DNA of 64,000 nucleotides from contig NC_090323.1 in NCBI RefSeq assembly GCF_040869045.1, positions 268,650,392-268,714,391 on the forward strand, given 5' to 3'. Made by a program: the position numbers and the translations under genes. The notes under the pieces are model-generated. The model was not told the DNA's origin. It did no database searches and saw nothing but the letters and a program-made list of their open reading frames with translations. The DNA comes from Eurosta solidaginis (taxonomy: Eukaryota; Arthropoda; Insecta; Diptera; Tephritidae). Positions 43,520 through 56,607 of the stretch are shown here, in pieces (the stretch's first letter is position 1; the number at the start of each line of letters is the position of its first letter).

Positions 43520-45572
43520 CATAAGCACTTTCAACTACCCCTTCTATTCGTCCGTCCATTCTCGTAGCTGTTACGTGACACATTTTGGTGCTGTAGAGAT
43601 TACCGTGCTTTGGACTTAACAATAATTTTTTCTACTCGCAGTCAATTACTTAGCTGGGTATTTGTATGGGGGCTTTTACACGTCTGCAGCTGATAAACTA
43701 CCGCGAAAAACATAAGAATTAAAATATTTATTTATTAAGTTAAATAACCGTTTCTTATTTTACCAAGTATAAGTGTAAATATGTGCATAAGTATGTACAT
43801 TTGGATCTGCATACGAGTATATGCCGGCTTTCATATTAAGTATTAAATATGCGTTTCGAATCTGATTCTTTTTATTAGAAAATACTTAAGCAAAGGTCAT
43901 TGAACTTTATCAAGTATGGGCTACGCATTGGCATAATTAATTAATTCGTAATTAACTTGACACAAAAAGGCAACGGTAAATTTTTTACCACTACTGGCTT
44001 ACCACAAGCATGCTGAGTAATCTCCCTGCAAAAATCGCGAGTACTCCATGCATGCATGTATGGAGTACTCGCTATGGACCAACCGAGTGCTCCAAAATTA
44101 ACCACAATTCATACAAAAAATATGGTTCAATTAAAATTGCGATGTCCTAGGACTGGACCATATACTCCAGTTCCACATTACATCAGAGTAATCCATGGAG
44201 TACCCACAGTCCAATAAACATCGTGTAGTGATTACAATGGTTAAAAACGAGTAGTGATCGGCTTACAATATGTTCGTGTAGAAACATGAGTTGGTCCATT
44301 GCTGCATTACAGTGGACTATAATGGTAAGTACTCCAGTGGACCACATGATCCAACGATTTTTGCAAGGCGGTACTGCTATTTTACCTAAGGCGGATTGTA
44401 AATACCTTCTTTAATTCTGATTTGTGATACATCCAGTTTGGTTTTCACAGACTCCGTTCGGAAAAGGCATAAATACTGTAACTCTCAAAATTGTGTAGGA
44501 AATAGTGACATATCTCAAATTGGCAAAGAAGTTCGAACTAAATCTAATGGATGGGATATGCAATCAAATTATTTAAAATCAAATTATTAAAAAAGTTACC
44601 AACGAGTAGGAAAAATTATTTCTTTTGCAAAGTGTGCCAGCACCCTTAACCAAGGCAAATGTCAAATTCTTCTTCTTATGCTTTGCTTGAAACAAAATTT
44701 GCAAGCTCGCCACTTTTTCATGGCAAATGGCGCCAGTGTCGCTCAATCTACCGTTCTCCATAAAAATACTTGCAATCTACCTACTCATAATGCAAAATAT
44801 TGAGTTAAACGCATCTATATGAAAAACTGCTTATGTGACGGGACTTTAATGTTGAGCTGAATAGAAGAGTAGAGTGTCGAGAGTTAATTTTTGCTTATCA
44901 AAGCACCGGCAATTAGCCTAACTAATCTAGAGAAGGAGAAAACTGAAAACAGCTCTTAGAAGAAATATAATTCGAGTAAGTGAAATTCGGTTTGTGTCGT
45001 AGCTCTATGTATAGTGTATAGTGTACTTGACCCTTATGCGGAAGGGAAGGAAATCGTTCGTTATTGAGGTTATAGTTGGTTTAAAATTATGGAAACGAAA
45101 TTGAGTGCATGAAAACTAGAATAGTTTAAGTATAAACCCTAACTTGGATTGGTGATATGTATTACATGTGTGTGTGTGTGCTCAGGTTGATTCAAATTTC
45201 AGTTGCGAATAAAAAGGTGCAAGTTTGGTGAGTTGGTTAGGTTAGATTCAACCAGATTGTCTGGAAATTACTCACAATGACTCAATGTGTTCATAGTGTT
45301 ACTAGAAGTTTGCGCAACGACCAAACTGAAAAACGCTATCAAAAACCAGAGCATATGCTATAAAATCACTCCGCTGTTGTTCTTGTTGTTGTTGTCATTG
45401 TTTTCGCGATAAGGACACTACCCGAAGGTTTTGGGAACGGAGCGGGACAAATGGTTGTCAACGGTGCTTAAGTCTGAGCTATACGAATTAAAATGACCCT
45501 ATAGGGAAAATGTGTAGCTCACAACTGGTGGGCTCCTAGTGCATTCGAAACCACTGCTAGTTCGCTCTCTAT
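43520..45572. other. Intergenic DNA
   Basis: Contains a MITE (44024-44368), a (TG)n run at about 45168-45181 and a repeat fragment (45365-45465). No gene is seen. Confidence 0.55.
44024..44368. mobile_element. 345-bp MITE with internal palindrome
   Basis: The ends CCCTGCAAAAATCG and CGATTTTTGCAAGG are inverted repeats with one mismatch. Directly inside the left end lies a 36-bp palindrome GCGAGTACTCCATG..CATGTATGGAGTACTCGC (44037-44072). The word agtactcca/tggagtac recurs through the element. A target duplication is not evident. Confidence 0.6.
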
Positions 45573-47491
45573 CTTTATACTCAGTTGAGCAGAGCTCACA
45601 GTTTGATTGGATAACGGTTGGTTGTACAGGTATAAAGGAATCGAGATAGATATAGACTTCCATATATCAAAATCATAAGGATCAAACAAAAATTTGATTG
45701 AGCCATGTCCGTCCGTCCGTCCGTTAACACGATAACTTGAGTAAATTTTGAGGTATCTTGATGAAATTTGGTATGTAGGTTCCTGAGCACTCATCTCAGA
45801 TCGATATTTAGAATGAACGATATCGGACTATAACCACGCCCACTTTTTCGATATCGAAAAACTGAAAAAGTGCGATAATTCATTACCAACGATAGATAAA
45901 GCGATGAAACTTGGTAGGTGAGTTGAACTTATGACGCAGAATAGAAAATTAGTAAAATTTTGGACAATGGGCGTGGCACCGCCCACTTTTAAAAGAAGGT
46001 AATTTAATATTTTTGCAAGCTGTAATTTGGCAGTCGTTGAAGATATCATGATGAAATTTGGCAGGAACGTTACTCCTATTACTATATGTATGTTTAATAA
46101 AAATTAGCAAAATCAGAGAGGGACCACGCCCACTTTTAAAAAAAAAAATTTTTTAAGTAAAATTTTAACAAAAAATTGAATATCTTTACAGTATATAAGT
46201 AAACTATGTCAATATTCAACTTCAGTAATGATATGGTGCAACAAAATACAAAAATAAAAGAAAATTTCAAAATGGGCGTGGCTTCGCCCTTTTTCATATA
46301 GTTTGTCTAGGATACTTTTAATGCCATAAGTCGAACAAAAATTTACCAATCCTTTTGAAATTTGGTAGGGGCATAGATTTTATGACGTTAACTGTTTTCT
46401 GTGAAAATGGGAGAAATCGGTTGAAGCCACGCCCAGTTTATATACACAGTCGTCCGTCTGTCCTTCCGCATGGCCGTTAACACGATAACTTGAGCAAAAA
46501 TCGACATATCTTTACTGAACTTAGTTCACGTCCTTATCTGAACTCACTTTATCTTGGTATAAAAAATTAACGAAATCCGACTATGACCACGCCCACTTTT
46601 TCGATATCGAAAATTACGAAAAATGAAAAAAAATGCCATAATTCTATACCAAATACGAAAAAAGGGATGAAACATGGTAATTGGATTGGTTTATTGACGC
46701 AAAATATAACTTTAGAAAAAAATTTGTAAAATTGTTGTGACACCTACCATATTAAGTAGAAGAAAATGAAAAAATTCTGCAGGGCGAAATAAAAAACCCT
46801 TGAAAACTTGGCAGGTATTACATATATAAATAAATTAGCGGTATCCAACAGATGATGTTCTGGGTCACCCTGGTCCACATTTTGGTCGATATCTGGAAAA
46901 TGCCTTCACATATACAACTACCACCACTCCCTTTTAAAACTCTCATTAATACCTTTAATTTGATACCGATATCATACAAACAAATTCTAGGGTCACCCCT
47001 AATCCACCTTTATGGCGATATCTCGAACCGGCGTCCACCTATGGAACTAAGGATCACTCCCTTTTAAAATACCCATTAACACCTTTCTTTTGATACCCGC
47101 ATTGTACAAACAAATTCTAGGGTCACCCCTGGTCCACTTTTATGGATATATCTCGAAACGGCGTCCACCTATGGAACTAAGGATTACTCCCTTTTAAAAT
47201 ACTCATTAACACCTATCATTTTATACCCATATCGTACAAATAAATTCTAGAGTCAACCCTGATGCACCTTTATGGCGATGTCCCTAAATGGCGTCCACCT
47301 ATAGAACTATGGCCCACTCCCTCATAAAATACTCTTTAATGCCTTTCATTTGATACACATGTCATACAAACACATTCCAGGGTTACCCTCGGTTCATTTT
47401 CCTACGTGGTTATTTTCCCTTATGTTGTCACCATAGCTCTCAACTGAGTATGTAATGTTCGGTTACACCCGAAGTTAACCTTCCTTACTTG
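45573..47491 (-). mobile_element. 1.9-kb interspersed element with 130-bp tandem array, copy B
   Basis: Inverted, diverged copy of 36971-39114, with both ends conserved. It is shorter because it has fewer tandem units (marks about 47031, 47161 and 47290) and small deletions, such as a shorter (GTCC)n run at 45706-45723. Confidence 0.75.
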
Positions 47492-48480
47492 TTTTTACAT
47501 GGTTTCAACTGGCGAATTGAAGATAGCAATGTCCCAAGCTGCAGAAATTGTCCCTGTTGCATTACCCTTTTTAAAGTCCTGAACTAGATACAAAATTCCA
47601 CTTTAGATTTAATTCGTATATTTGTACAGTTTTCAACTAGTTTGTGCAATTTAGACTCAATTCTTTTGTTGGTATTATTTCGTTGGTTCCAAATCGGGCC
47701 GAAATTGTTTATGTTGCTTCAAGTACGATTTTATTTCCTCTTTCGATTGTTCCGAACCAGTGGAAAGTCATAGTCGAAGACTCTTCAAGCTAGAAAAAGT
47801 TTTTTATTGATAGTCTATTTATTAAATAAATGTTAAATATGAAAAATAAGTACCCAAACTGTCGATTTTAGAGCTAAGGAAGACCTAGTTACTAGAAGTA
47901 GTACTTGTTTGGTACTTTAGGTCTAGTTCTGAACCAGAAATTTGTATCACTAGTTAATGACTTCCTTTCAGAGTAAGCGAATGTTTCAAAACCACCTACT
48001 GAACAAATTTTGAACGCGTTGAAAAAAGTCTGATATTAGGAACAATTACCATTTCGTAGGACATCACAATGTTAAAAGTCTCAGTTGAAAGCGAGGGGAC
48101 GGAATAAGAACTCGTACCATCTCTTTAAGCTTTCCATCGCCAATATATAATATCGATATTTTATGTACTCATAATTTTATAAAATTAGAATATGTGTATA
48201 TATGTATACTTATATACGTTTTTAATATAAGAGAATTTATTGTATTTAGTGAGCTTTTTTCACTCACAAACATTTACAACTTTTTTCTATTGTTCAATGA
48301 GTCATCCTAAAAAAAGCGATTTTTTTATTCTCTCAACGTATGTGCATATATAAAACCTTTAAAATTAAATAAATCTTGTATTTTTGTTATTTTCTTTGTT
48401 CGAATTATCGCATTTTATTATTTCTGCATTGCATCATAACGAACATTTTATTAACTAAAAAAAATGTAATATCACAGATT
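47492..48480. other. Intergenic DNA downstream of the 48.5-kb gene
   Basis: AT-rich; no gene or clear repeat seen. The 3' UTR of the minus-strand gene occupies its right end. Confidence 0.5.
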
Positions 48481-49275
48481 TTAATAAGCGGCATGTGATT
48501 TGTGGCTCTTTTCTGCTACATAGCTAGTGGCAGCAGCAGCTGAAGGATAACTTGCCTTAGCTGGGGCACTGTATGAGTTCGATGGGGCTTTGTATGCCTG
48601 AGCTGGGGCTTTGTATTCTACGTGAGCTGGAGCTTTGTATACCGGGGCACTGTAAGAGACGGGAGCCTTGTATTCTACAACGGGGGCTTTGTATTCCACG
48701 ACAGGGGCTTTGTATTCCACGGCAGGGGCTTTGTATGCAACTGGAGCCTTGTATTCAACAGTTTTGTATGCTTTATTATCAGCAGCAACAGCATAGGCCA
48801 ATTTTCCGTGAGAAGGAACAGCATAATGATGAGGTGCATATGATAAACCTGAGAGATCAATTAGGGGACCGCCAGGAGATGGCAATGCCAATGCCAGCTT
48901 TGCAGCTTGTTCTGGGCTAATGTGGCCACCAGCGGCAGCTAACAAAGCATTAATGTCATACGACGAACCGGCACCATATCCACCATGTGAACCACCATAA
49001 GAACCGTAATAACCGCCGTGAGCACCGCTGGGTGCAATTGTGAGAACGGAAACAGCTGGTTGAAGTTGATATGCTTTTCCACCAATCACGGGACCACTAT
49101 GATATCCAATATTACCGGAATAAGCGTGGTTGCCGCTAGCAACGGCTACAAAAGCTGCGAAGGCACACTACAACAGGACAAGAGTGAAAAAATTATTAGT
49201 CAAAAAAATGCTACGCAAATAAGAATAGGAGTATTTGAGTTTTACGCTGATGACACTTACAAGGAAGGCGTTCAT
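48481..49275 (-). CDS. Cuticle-type secreted protein with YKAP repeats (233 aa)
   Basis: Exon 1, 49275-49261, encodes MNAFL up to CTT|gtaagt. Exon 2 is 49167-48481 after gttgtag. The signal peptide MNAFLCAFAAFVAVASG is followed by a Gly/Ser/Tyr-rich segment (about 51-74, GGYYGSYGGSHGGYG). A short helix (INALLAAAGGHISPEQAAKL) and a Tyr/His stretch come next. An array of about nine VEYKAPV-type repeats spans about 144-199, and the end is basic (EKSHKSHAAY). Tandem Tyr-Lys-Ala-Pro repeats are common in insect cuticle and eggshell matrix proteins, where Tyr and Lys can be crosslinked. The precise family is unassigned. Confidence 0.88.
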
Positions 49276-49348
49276 TTTGCGTAAATCTATTGTTTGATGT
49301 TTAGAGTTAGTAGATTTTGTGAATGCGTTCAAACAATTTTGTGTAATG

Positions 49349-49356
49349 TTTTTATA
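49349..49356 (-). promoter_or_regulatory. TATA box of the 48.5-49.3 kb gene
   Basis: TATAAAAA on the minus strand, 74 bases upstream of the start codon, the same spacing class as the other two cuticle-type genes. Confidence 0.65.
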
Positions 49357-49359
49357 GGC

Positions 49360-52300
49360 AAAACAAGGCACTCAACACCTCTGGACATTACGTGACAAAA
49401 CGATTTTGTGCCATACGGCGGGGGTGGGCGCGGTTTCCTATTTGTCATACTTACGCTGAAAGCGCAAATATTTGGTTTTGCATATTTTTAATACATACAT
49501 TATGTTTTTAGGTAATTTTTGTAAGTTTTTTTTTCGTTTATAAGGCATTTTGACTATTTTTTTTTTTACTGTGCTTATGTAGCCACAGTGCATTATGTGC
49601 ACTAGAAAATATTTAGAATGTTTGTTATTGCTTTAAATTGTTGCGAAATGTGAAGCCATTCAAATGTTATTATGAATGTAACAACTCCCAGATTAAACGC
49701 CTACATAACTGTACAACATATATATGCACATATTTACATACGACCAGGATAATACTTCTTTAATTAAATTTTAAGAAATTTACTATTAAAAGAAAGAAAT
49801 ACGCTGGAAAAACTTTTTAAATCTTGAGTTTCTCAGGGTTTGAGAGTTTTGTTTTTTTTGGTAAACTTTGGTTCATCTGTAGTACAAAACAACAATCCAA
49901 ATAACTTTATGAAAATGACTGCCTGAGATTATTTAATTTCGAAAAAAAAAATTGTGCTATTCTTAGATGCAAAGTTTTATTCAAGCTTCGGCTCATTAAA
50001 GCGTAACTGAACGCTGGACAGTGGGGCAAAAACATTAATATCGAGAAAAAATGTATTGCCACATTCTTGATTATATAATTGTCGATATCGATAGTACTGT
50101 ATTTTAAAACAACTATACTATATACTATGAAAAATTTAATAAAAATAAATAAATGTAGGTAAGAAAATCCAAGCGCGGATAATATGGAACGTAATATACT
50201 CAGCCGTATATCTCGGCAAAACATTTGACGATTAGCTATGAATGCATAATCTATAACTTTGCTCAAGCATCCCGTACTTTTCGTAATATAACGCCTGTAC
50301 AAGTACCTTCATAAGTATCTAGAAGGTGAGCACAGTATAGACTACTCTTGTCATGCTTGGTAATGTTTTATTTATTTCATCAACAAATTGATCAAATCTT
50401 ACAGACTAAATAGATATGTTCATTTATGAGTATGTTTTTTAGCTGGCTTGAGTTCCGGCGATGATAAATTTAAACGCAAGTTTATTTTATTTACTTCTTC
50501 TTTTTTTATGATAAACTCCACGTCAAGCAATGAAGACGTGATAACTATTTCCTCTGAAGACGATTACCGTGTGTAATCGAAATATATTGGGAAGAAAATA
50601 AATAAAACTTGCGTTTTAATTTATCATCGCCGGACATCGAGCCTGCTAAAATACATATTTACAAAGTAAAAGGTCGCCAAATAACCACTTATATGTTCAT
50701 TTATGTTTAAAGTGTACATTCAGTTTACCAAATTAGCAGATTAAATTTTCAGGCACTAAAAAATTCGAATTATATTAAATGTCGGGATGGACGGGATTCC
50801 GAGCCACATAGTAAATGTTTCTTGATATGTACGAAATGATAAGTTTTTATCTCTTTCTCACAGTTGCAAACTCTCAACATGCATGTAAAAGCATGCGTTA
50901 TAAGTTTTAATTTAAGTTTCAGCTTTATAATCGTTACAGCATATATTGTTAAAAATTTCGTCGGAATTCGAGCAACACTGAATTAATTAATTGATTAGTT
51001 ATGTTATCAGAATGGACGAGACTACCAGCAGCAGTTGTACAATTATCACACAAAACTGGGGGCTACACTGCGTCAGATTATTATTTTTAATTATTTTAGG
51101 CATCAAGTATGAGTGCTTTTTTTTTTTTTTTGATATCCTGACATAAACTGCGGAAAGGTTCGTGCATTTCAAACTTTGATCTAAATTTGATTAAGAAAAG
51201 GGATTGAAAATATCTATATGGCCTAAAGGAGATAATTTTATTTTAAGATTTTCACCATTTAGTGATTCTGCGTTCAAGTATGAAAATGCTCGATTTTCAG
51301 AATACATATAAAATCAAAGTATTCCGTACATTTTTCAAGACTCACTTACCGACAACTGATTTGACGAACCGCATCCGAATCTGAGATTCGGATTGCCTGT
51401 ACATACCCAAAATTTTTAAATTTAGGTAATTTAACAGTTCAAGCAGCGTACCGAAAACTAGGCCAATATTTTTAGTGAATTATCCAAATATGCATTTTCA
51501 TTTTATCACTTCATAGGACGAGATTTTTCCCACAGGCAAGAAGGTATCGGAACAACACTAGCATATCATAAACTCAAACTTGTTGCGAGAGTAAGACAAA
51601 GGAGGTAGGCTATAAGGAGCTTTGCCTGTTTTTTTTCGCAAATTGCATTGCTTTTTTTTTTGAAGATGTTCCTTAATTATTACATTTTTTATGGCATTCA
51701 TGAACACGACCAGGGATTGAACAATATCCAGTAATTATGAATAGATTTTTCCATGTCAACCCATCTAACTGGAAGAAGCGCTTGAAGGCAACAGCGTTAA
51801 AGTTCCTCCCTTGACTCGGGGACCCCTTTTCCGAGAGAAAAGAACATAAAACATTTATATGATGGAAAATCTCCATGGTCATCGGTCATTTTGGAAAATT
51901 GTATAAATTAAACCCATTCACAGGGAGACTAATGGTATTTCCAAGAGACAAAAGTGTTCAATTCGAACTACGCTAGCCAGATTTATTCCATGATTCTTGA
52001 TGAATATTTCTATGGTGATGTTTATAATATTTAAAAAAAGTTGATCCTATTATTAGCTGTTGTAATAATTGGGAAAAATTAATGTAGTTCTCGAAAGTAC
52101 GTAATTTGTTTAAGAGCAGTCAAAGTATTAACTTAAGTAAGTATATGATAAGTTTTACCTTTTTACCACTGAAAAGTGTGCAAAAATGTGTACCAGGTTG
52201 ATTCATATAAAAATACACTATTTCTATACAGAAACAAATCATAACATATCAACAAATCTGGACAAGTTACAAATTTGGTGTCTCAGAGAAGCTTAACACT

Positions 52301-52661
52301 TCATACTAATAATTCAGCTCTCCATGATTAGACCTTTCATGATTTTTTTACCTGAAAATGCCTAGTAAATATGTACCTTCCACCTTTCAGGAAAATACCA
52401 TTGTTATAAAGTGTTCACAAAACATTACGGAAATTCGTTTAAATTAGCAACATTCGATAGCAGCTCTCGAAAATTACTAACACAAACATAAGGGTGAATT
52501 TGTGTCCACCTAAAATCTTCCGCCATCCCACCGTTCGAAGTTTTACAATAACTTTTTTAAATATTTCTTGAAAACAAGAGATGATGGCAAGTTTTCAGTC
52601 ATTTTAGTTAGAAACTATTTACTAAACTGATTTCAATTGGTTCAGTTAGCAAAGTTATTAA
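49360..52661. other. Intergenic DNA
   Basis: AT-rich. Holds the structured inverted repeat at 50440-50645. A possible box-B-like motif (ggattgaac, 51714-51722) lies in 51690-51850 without a convincing partner. No gene is recognised. Confidence 0.5.
50440..50645. mobile_element. Structured inverted-repeat element (Penelope-like end?)
   Basis: Arms of about 45 bp (CCGGCGATGATAAATTTAAA at 50455 and its complement to 50633) enclose about 110 bases. The interior holds two strong stems: CACGTC/GACGTG (50519-50540), and CGATTAC/GTAATCG (50561-50579) flanked by CTGAAGA and AAA. That order resembles a hammerhead ribozyme core. See findings. Confidence 0.45.
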
Positions 52662-54561
52662 TAGAGATGGGAAAGGGGTAAATACCCAAATGGTAAATAC
52701 CCAGTAAATTAGTTATATATGGCAAAAATGGGCAAATACCCAAATATTTACCCAAAAGAAGGGTAAAATCTTTTGGAAAATATGGGAAACAAACACACAA
52801 ATTCAATCCAAAATGTAACCGATTTGTAATGTATTGGTGAGTAGTTATCCATTGCGCTATCAATGGAATTCGTTTTAATCTGTAATCAAGCGCTTTTAAT
52901 AAATATTTACCCGATTAAGCAAACCGTTACCCAAATTTTAGTTAACCCAGGAAAAATTTGAGACTAAATAAGAGTGCGACATGAGCCTTAAAGGCTTTTA
53001 CACAGTTCATATTATACTATACTGAAACTCTTTCCGGCGTCATTATTAACTCTAATAAACTCTGATTATATGACACCTATTTGGCCTATTTATTAGTCAT
53101 CGTCAGTGCTTATTGGGGCATATATAATTCGACACACCAGGACAGAGCGTGGCAGCTTTGCGGTCACATTAAAAATGTCGAGAAGCGTCCATGAGAATAA
53201 AAACGTCGATGCCTATACAAAAAACGAATAGCAAATGAAAAATTTTCGTAACAAAGTATAAATATTTCTTCCAAACTCGCTTTGACGAACATAAAATATG
53301 TCAAAAATTATAATTTTTGCATGCTAGGTTAGGAGCTTTTAGGCCGTTTAATAAAGGCCAAAAATTAAATTTTCTTTTACCCTCCTACGCCTTTCGACGC
53401 TTTTCTGATTCCTACATTTGCTCACTTATTTTGGACTTGTTTCGGATTCTTAAATTTTGAGCGCCATGAGCATGTTTTAGGGGTGGCTCTGTTTGCATAA
53501 ATATGTGTACCCTATAAACATACTCGAAGCGCTTACAGTTCTGGAGTTCAATATGGGTCCGAAATATGTGAAAAATATCAGCCTCAAAAACACCTAAGAA
53601 TTTTTTATGACTCCAATTTGATGAAATTATGAACAAACGCAAAATATTAAAATTAGTAAACTAGGCAGCTCCGGAATAAAAACTCAGAAATTTTTCTGCG
53701 ACAATTTATTCTAAATAAAAATGTAATTCAACTAATATTAATTTCATTTCTATCATGTCCTCATGAGGGATTTATTACAGCAATTTTCTCCCCTATGTTT
53801 TCCGCTTCGGATATGTGCCAAAAATTCTTCCCAAAAACCCTGAAGTAGCGTCATAAAAGAGCTTAAAATTAGCATTATATGAGGCCAATAAGGCTCATAT
53901 ATGATATCATGAGGAGGCCTGTACACGACTTATGTTAGAGGCAAAATATGAGCGTGATAGAATTCATATAGCATTCACTTGAGACTCCTAAATGAGTTCA
54001 TAATGAGTGCAAACGATTCAAAATTTGTACCTACTCCTTTCAGACTAGTTGTTGACTCCGAGTGTTTGTTTCTCTTCCAATTTTCGTCGTGCTCCTTTTT
54101 AATTTTTCCTGCAAATTGGCGGGACGGGACCTACTTGTTTTATGCCGACTCCGAAGGGAAGGGCAAAGCAGATGAGTTTCCACTGAGAGCTTTTCATGGC
54201 AGAAATACACTCGGAGTGCTTGCCAAACTCTGCCAAAGGGCGACCCCGCTTAAAAAAATTGTATCCTAATTTAAAAACCTTATTTCTAAAATTTGTACGT
54301 TGCTTTGCCCGGGGCGTGAATCCAGGATCTTCTGTGTGGTAGGCGGAGCACGCTATCATCACACCACGGTGGCCGCCAAATTAAAATCAATACGAATTTT
54401 TTTTAATTTCAAATGACGTATAAATTTAATTGCTGAATTGTAATTCCAAGCAGCCTCGATTCAAATAATTTGTAAATATCCAAAAAAAGATTCAAAAAAG
54501 GAATATTCCAGGTGGTATTTAGCCATAAAAATGGTAAATACCCGGTACAATCACACCTCTA
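52662..54561. mobile_element. hAT-like relic, 1.9 kb
   Basis: The left end TAGAGATGGGAAAGGGGTAA and the inverted right end TAGAGGTGTGATTGTACCGG share the TAGAGRTG terminus used by many hAT elements. Both ends then run into GGTAAATACCC words. Flanking octamers gttattaa (52654-52661) and tttgttaa (54562-54569) agree at 6 of 8. No transposase is recognised inside, and a SINE is inserted at 54070-54377. Confidence 0.55.
54070..54377 (-). repeat. tRNA-derived SINE, near full length
   Basis: On the minus strand the head is GGCGGCCACCGTGGTGTGATGA (box A). Box B GGATTCACGCCCC is a diverged GGTTCAACCCC. The body matches the 31880 copy, with an extra middle (atacactcggagtgcttgcc) that copy lacks. The tail is cccgtcccgccaatttgcag. 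Confidence 0.75.
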
Positions 54562-54569
54562 TTTGTTAA

Positions 54570-56607
54570 TGGTATATATGAATTAATAAACTATTTATAC
54601 AAACTTGGACTAATTATTCAAAACTTTTCTTACGTGGTGTGGCAAAACCCACTTTCTAAAAAAATTCTAGTTTTTCCGAAGGTGATAGCGCGTAAATTTA
54701 TAGGAATACTGTTATGATCAAGGTTTATTAAGCGGGATGCCAATACGGATCGTTATAAAGCATAAATATTGTTATTATTGTTTAGAGGTGTATCACAGCA
54801 ACTTTAGTTTTTCCGTGCAAATCGTGTGGAGAACTTTCAGTCTCGATGAAGTACTTCTAAACATTAAAATAAAAGGCTGAAATTTGTATCATATATATTA
54901 TTTCTAATTGCTGTTTTTATGTACGGGTCCCTTTTTCGCTCTTATTTGGAATCCAAATCTCTAAATAAAGCTTTGAATGTAAAGATGGAGATTCGGGCTA
55001 TTAGCGAGCTTTGGGCAATTTTTGGTCGTAGCGCTTTTGTTTAGCTATATTTATTTAAAATAATTTCTTAAAAATAAACAATTGTGACCACACAAAGATA
55101 TCTATTTGTACTATGGCACTATTGTGAATATTTGCACTGCAGTACTGGCAGTTGCTATCATACGCTAGATGGCAGCGCAAGATGTAAGTTTTAATTGATT
55201 GATAGAACAGCTGATTTTTGTTGATATTTGATAAGAGACTTTTATATTGGTTGCGCAAGATGCGCACCGGCGCCAATTGGTCACACCAAGGGAGTTTAAA
55301 TCGTTTTCCACCTGGTCCTTCCAACGGAGCGGGGGCCGCCCTCTACCTCTGCTTCCATAGGCGGGTTCCGATACAAACACTTTCTTGACCGGAGCGTCAT
55401 CTCTCATTCGCATAACATGGCCTAGCCAGCGCAGCCGTTGCGTTTTAATTCGCTGGACTATATTGATGTCTGCGTATAGCTCGTATAGCTCATCGTTAAA
55501 TCTTCTTCGGTACTCGCCATCGCCAACACGTAGAGGTCCATAAATCTTTCGAAGAACTTTTCTCTCGAACAAGCAACAACAAGCCACTAAATTAAAACGA
55601 AACAAAATATTTCTCTGGCCCACCCCACGAAATATATGTACATATAATATTTGGTTTTACCCGGACTTAGATTTCCCTACTTCTTTTTATATTTTGATTC
55701 TTTTGTGGAATTTTTATAGAAGTGATGTGCATGACTAAACCACTGTACACTCAAATCGTACAACGAATTGTAATACTCTGCTTTAGTAAATATTGATACA
55801 TTTATAATAACTATGTTTTTAGGTATGTACACGCGGAAATATGCATAAACAAATGCATCGAAAAGACTTGCGATTTTTATATTTAAAAGCTTACTTCTGC
55901 TTATTTCTGCTGTGTTGGTATATTTTATATACAAAAAACAAAAAGTTTGATAAAATTTTATTGCACAAAAAAAATGTATTTCAAATAAATAAATAAAATA
56001 ATTTTGAAATAAGAAAAATATCATAATAAAATTGCATCGAGGTGAGCGCGAAAAATGTTTGTGTTTACTTGGGTTTTCATTAACTTTGTGCTGCTTTTTT
56101 TTTTAATACACACGCGCACACAAACCAATGTTCGTACCCATTAACGGAAATATATTTAGAGCACAATGACTGGGAAAATAGCAAAGTTGCGAAAAGAAGC
56201 AAGAAATTTTGCGGTCAATGTTGAGATTTCAAGTACATGACCTACTTAACGGTAGCACAAAAAAAAAATTAAAAAATGAAAGAAAAAAATAGAAAAAAGC
56301 ACAAATAACAAATTACAGCTTTTCATAGTGCACTTTTAGGCATTTTATGCAAGTTTTGTTTTTAACGCTGAAAAATTTGTAGCGTGCAAAATATGAATGG
56401 GCTGGGCTGTTAGATCACATGAGCACCCACAGTAGATCTAGATTTGCGGCACGTACATACATTTGTTTACATAATTTAAATATTTTTGTGTATTAATAAA
56501 TATGTCTTTAGTGCATAATCAAAATATGTAACTGCAAGTGTAACAAAACAATTAGACAAAATTTGAATTTAGTTTAGAGCGAACCTTCAACGCAATTTAA
56601 CTTAATT
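54570..56607. other. Intergenic DNA around an RTE-like fragment
   Basis: Apart from the LINE fragment at 55165-55623 no gene is seen. The part from 55640 to 56600 is AT-rich with long A/T runs and includes the leader of the small peptide gene at its right end. Confidence 0.5.
55165..55623 (-). pseudogene. RTE-like LINE reverse transcriptase C-terminus
   Basis: One open frame reads FERKVLRKIYGPLRVGDGEY, then RFNDELYELYADINIVQRIK, then RLRWLGHVMRM, and GRGRPPLRWKDQVENDLNSL. This is the well-known C-terminal part of RTE-type retrotransposon proteins, and the same family as 11395-12055, where [10 protein letters not shown] is still visible. The upstream catalytic part is absent. Confidence 0.8.

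Noticed and set aside
48573..48920. Plus-strand frame with repeated LCIPRQG-type motifs
   Set aside because: Antisense of the YKAP repeat array in the minus-strand cuticle-type gene.
49907..50302. 131-codon minus-strand open frame
   Set aside because: AT-rich Ile/Phe/Ser composition, no promoter, splice or family features.
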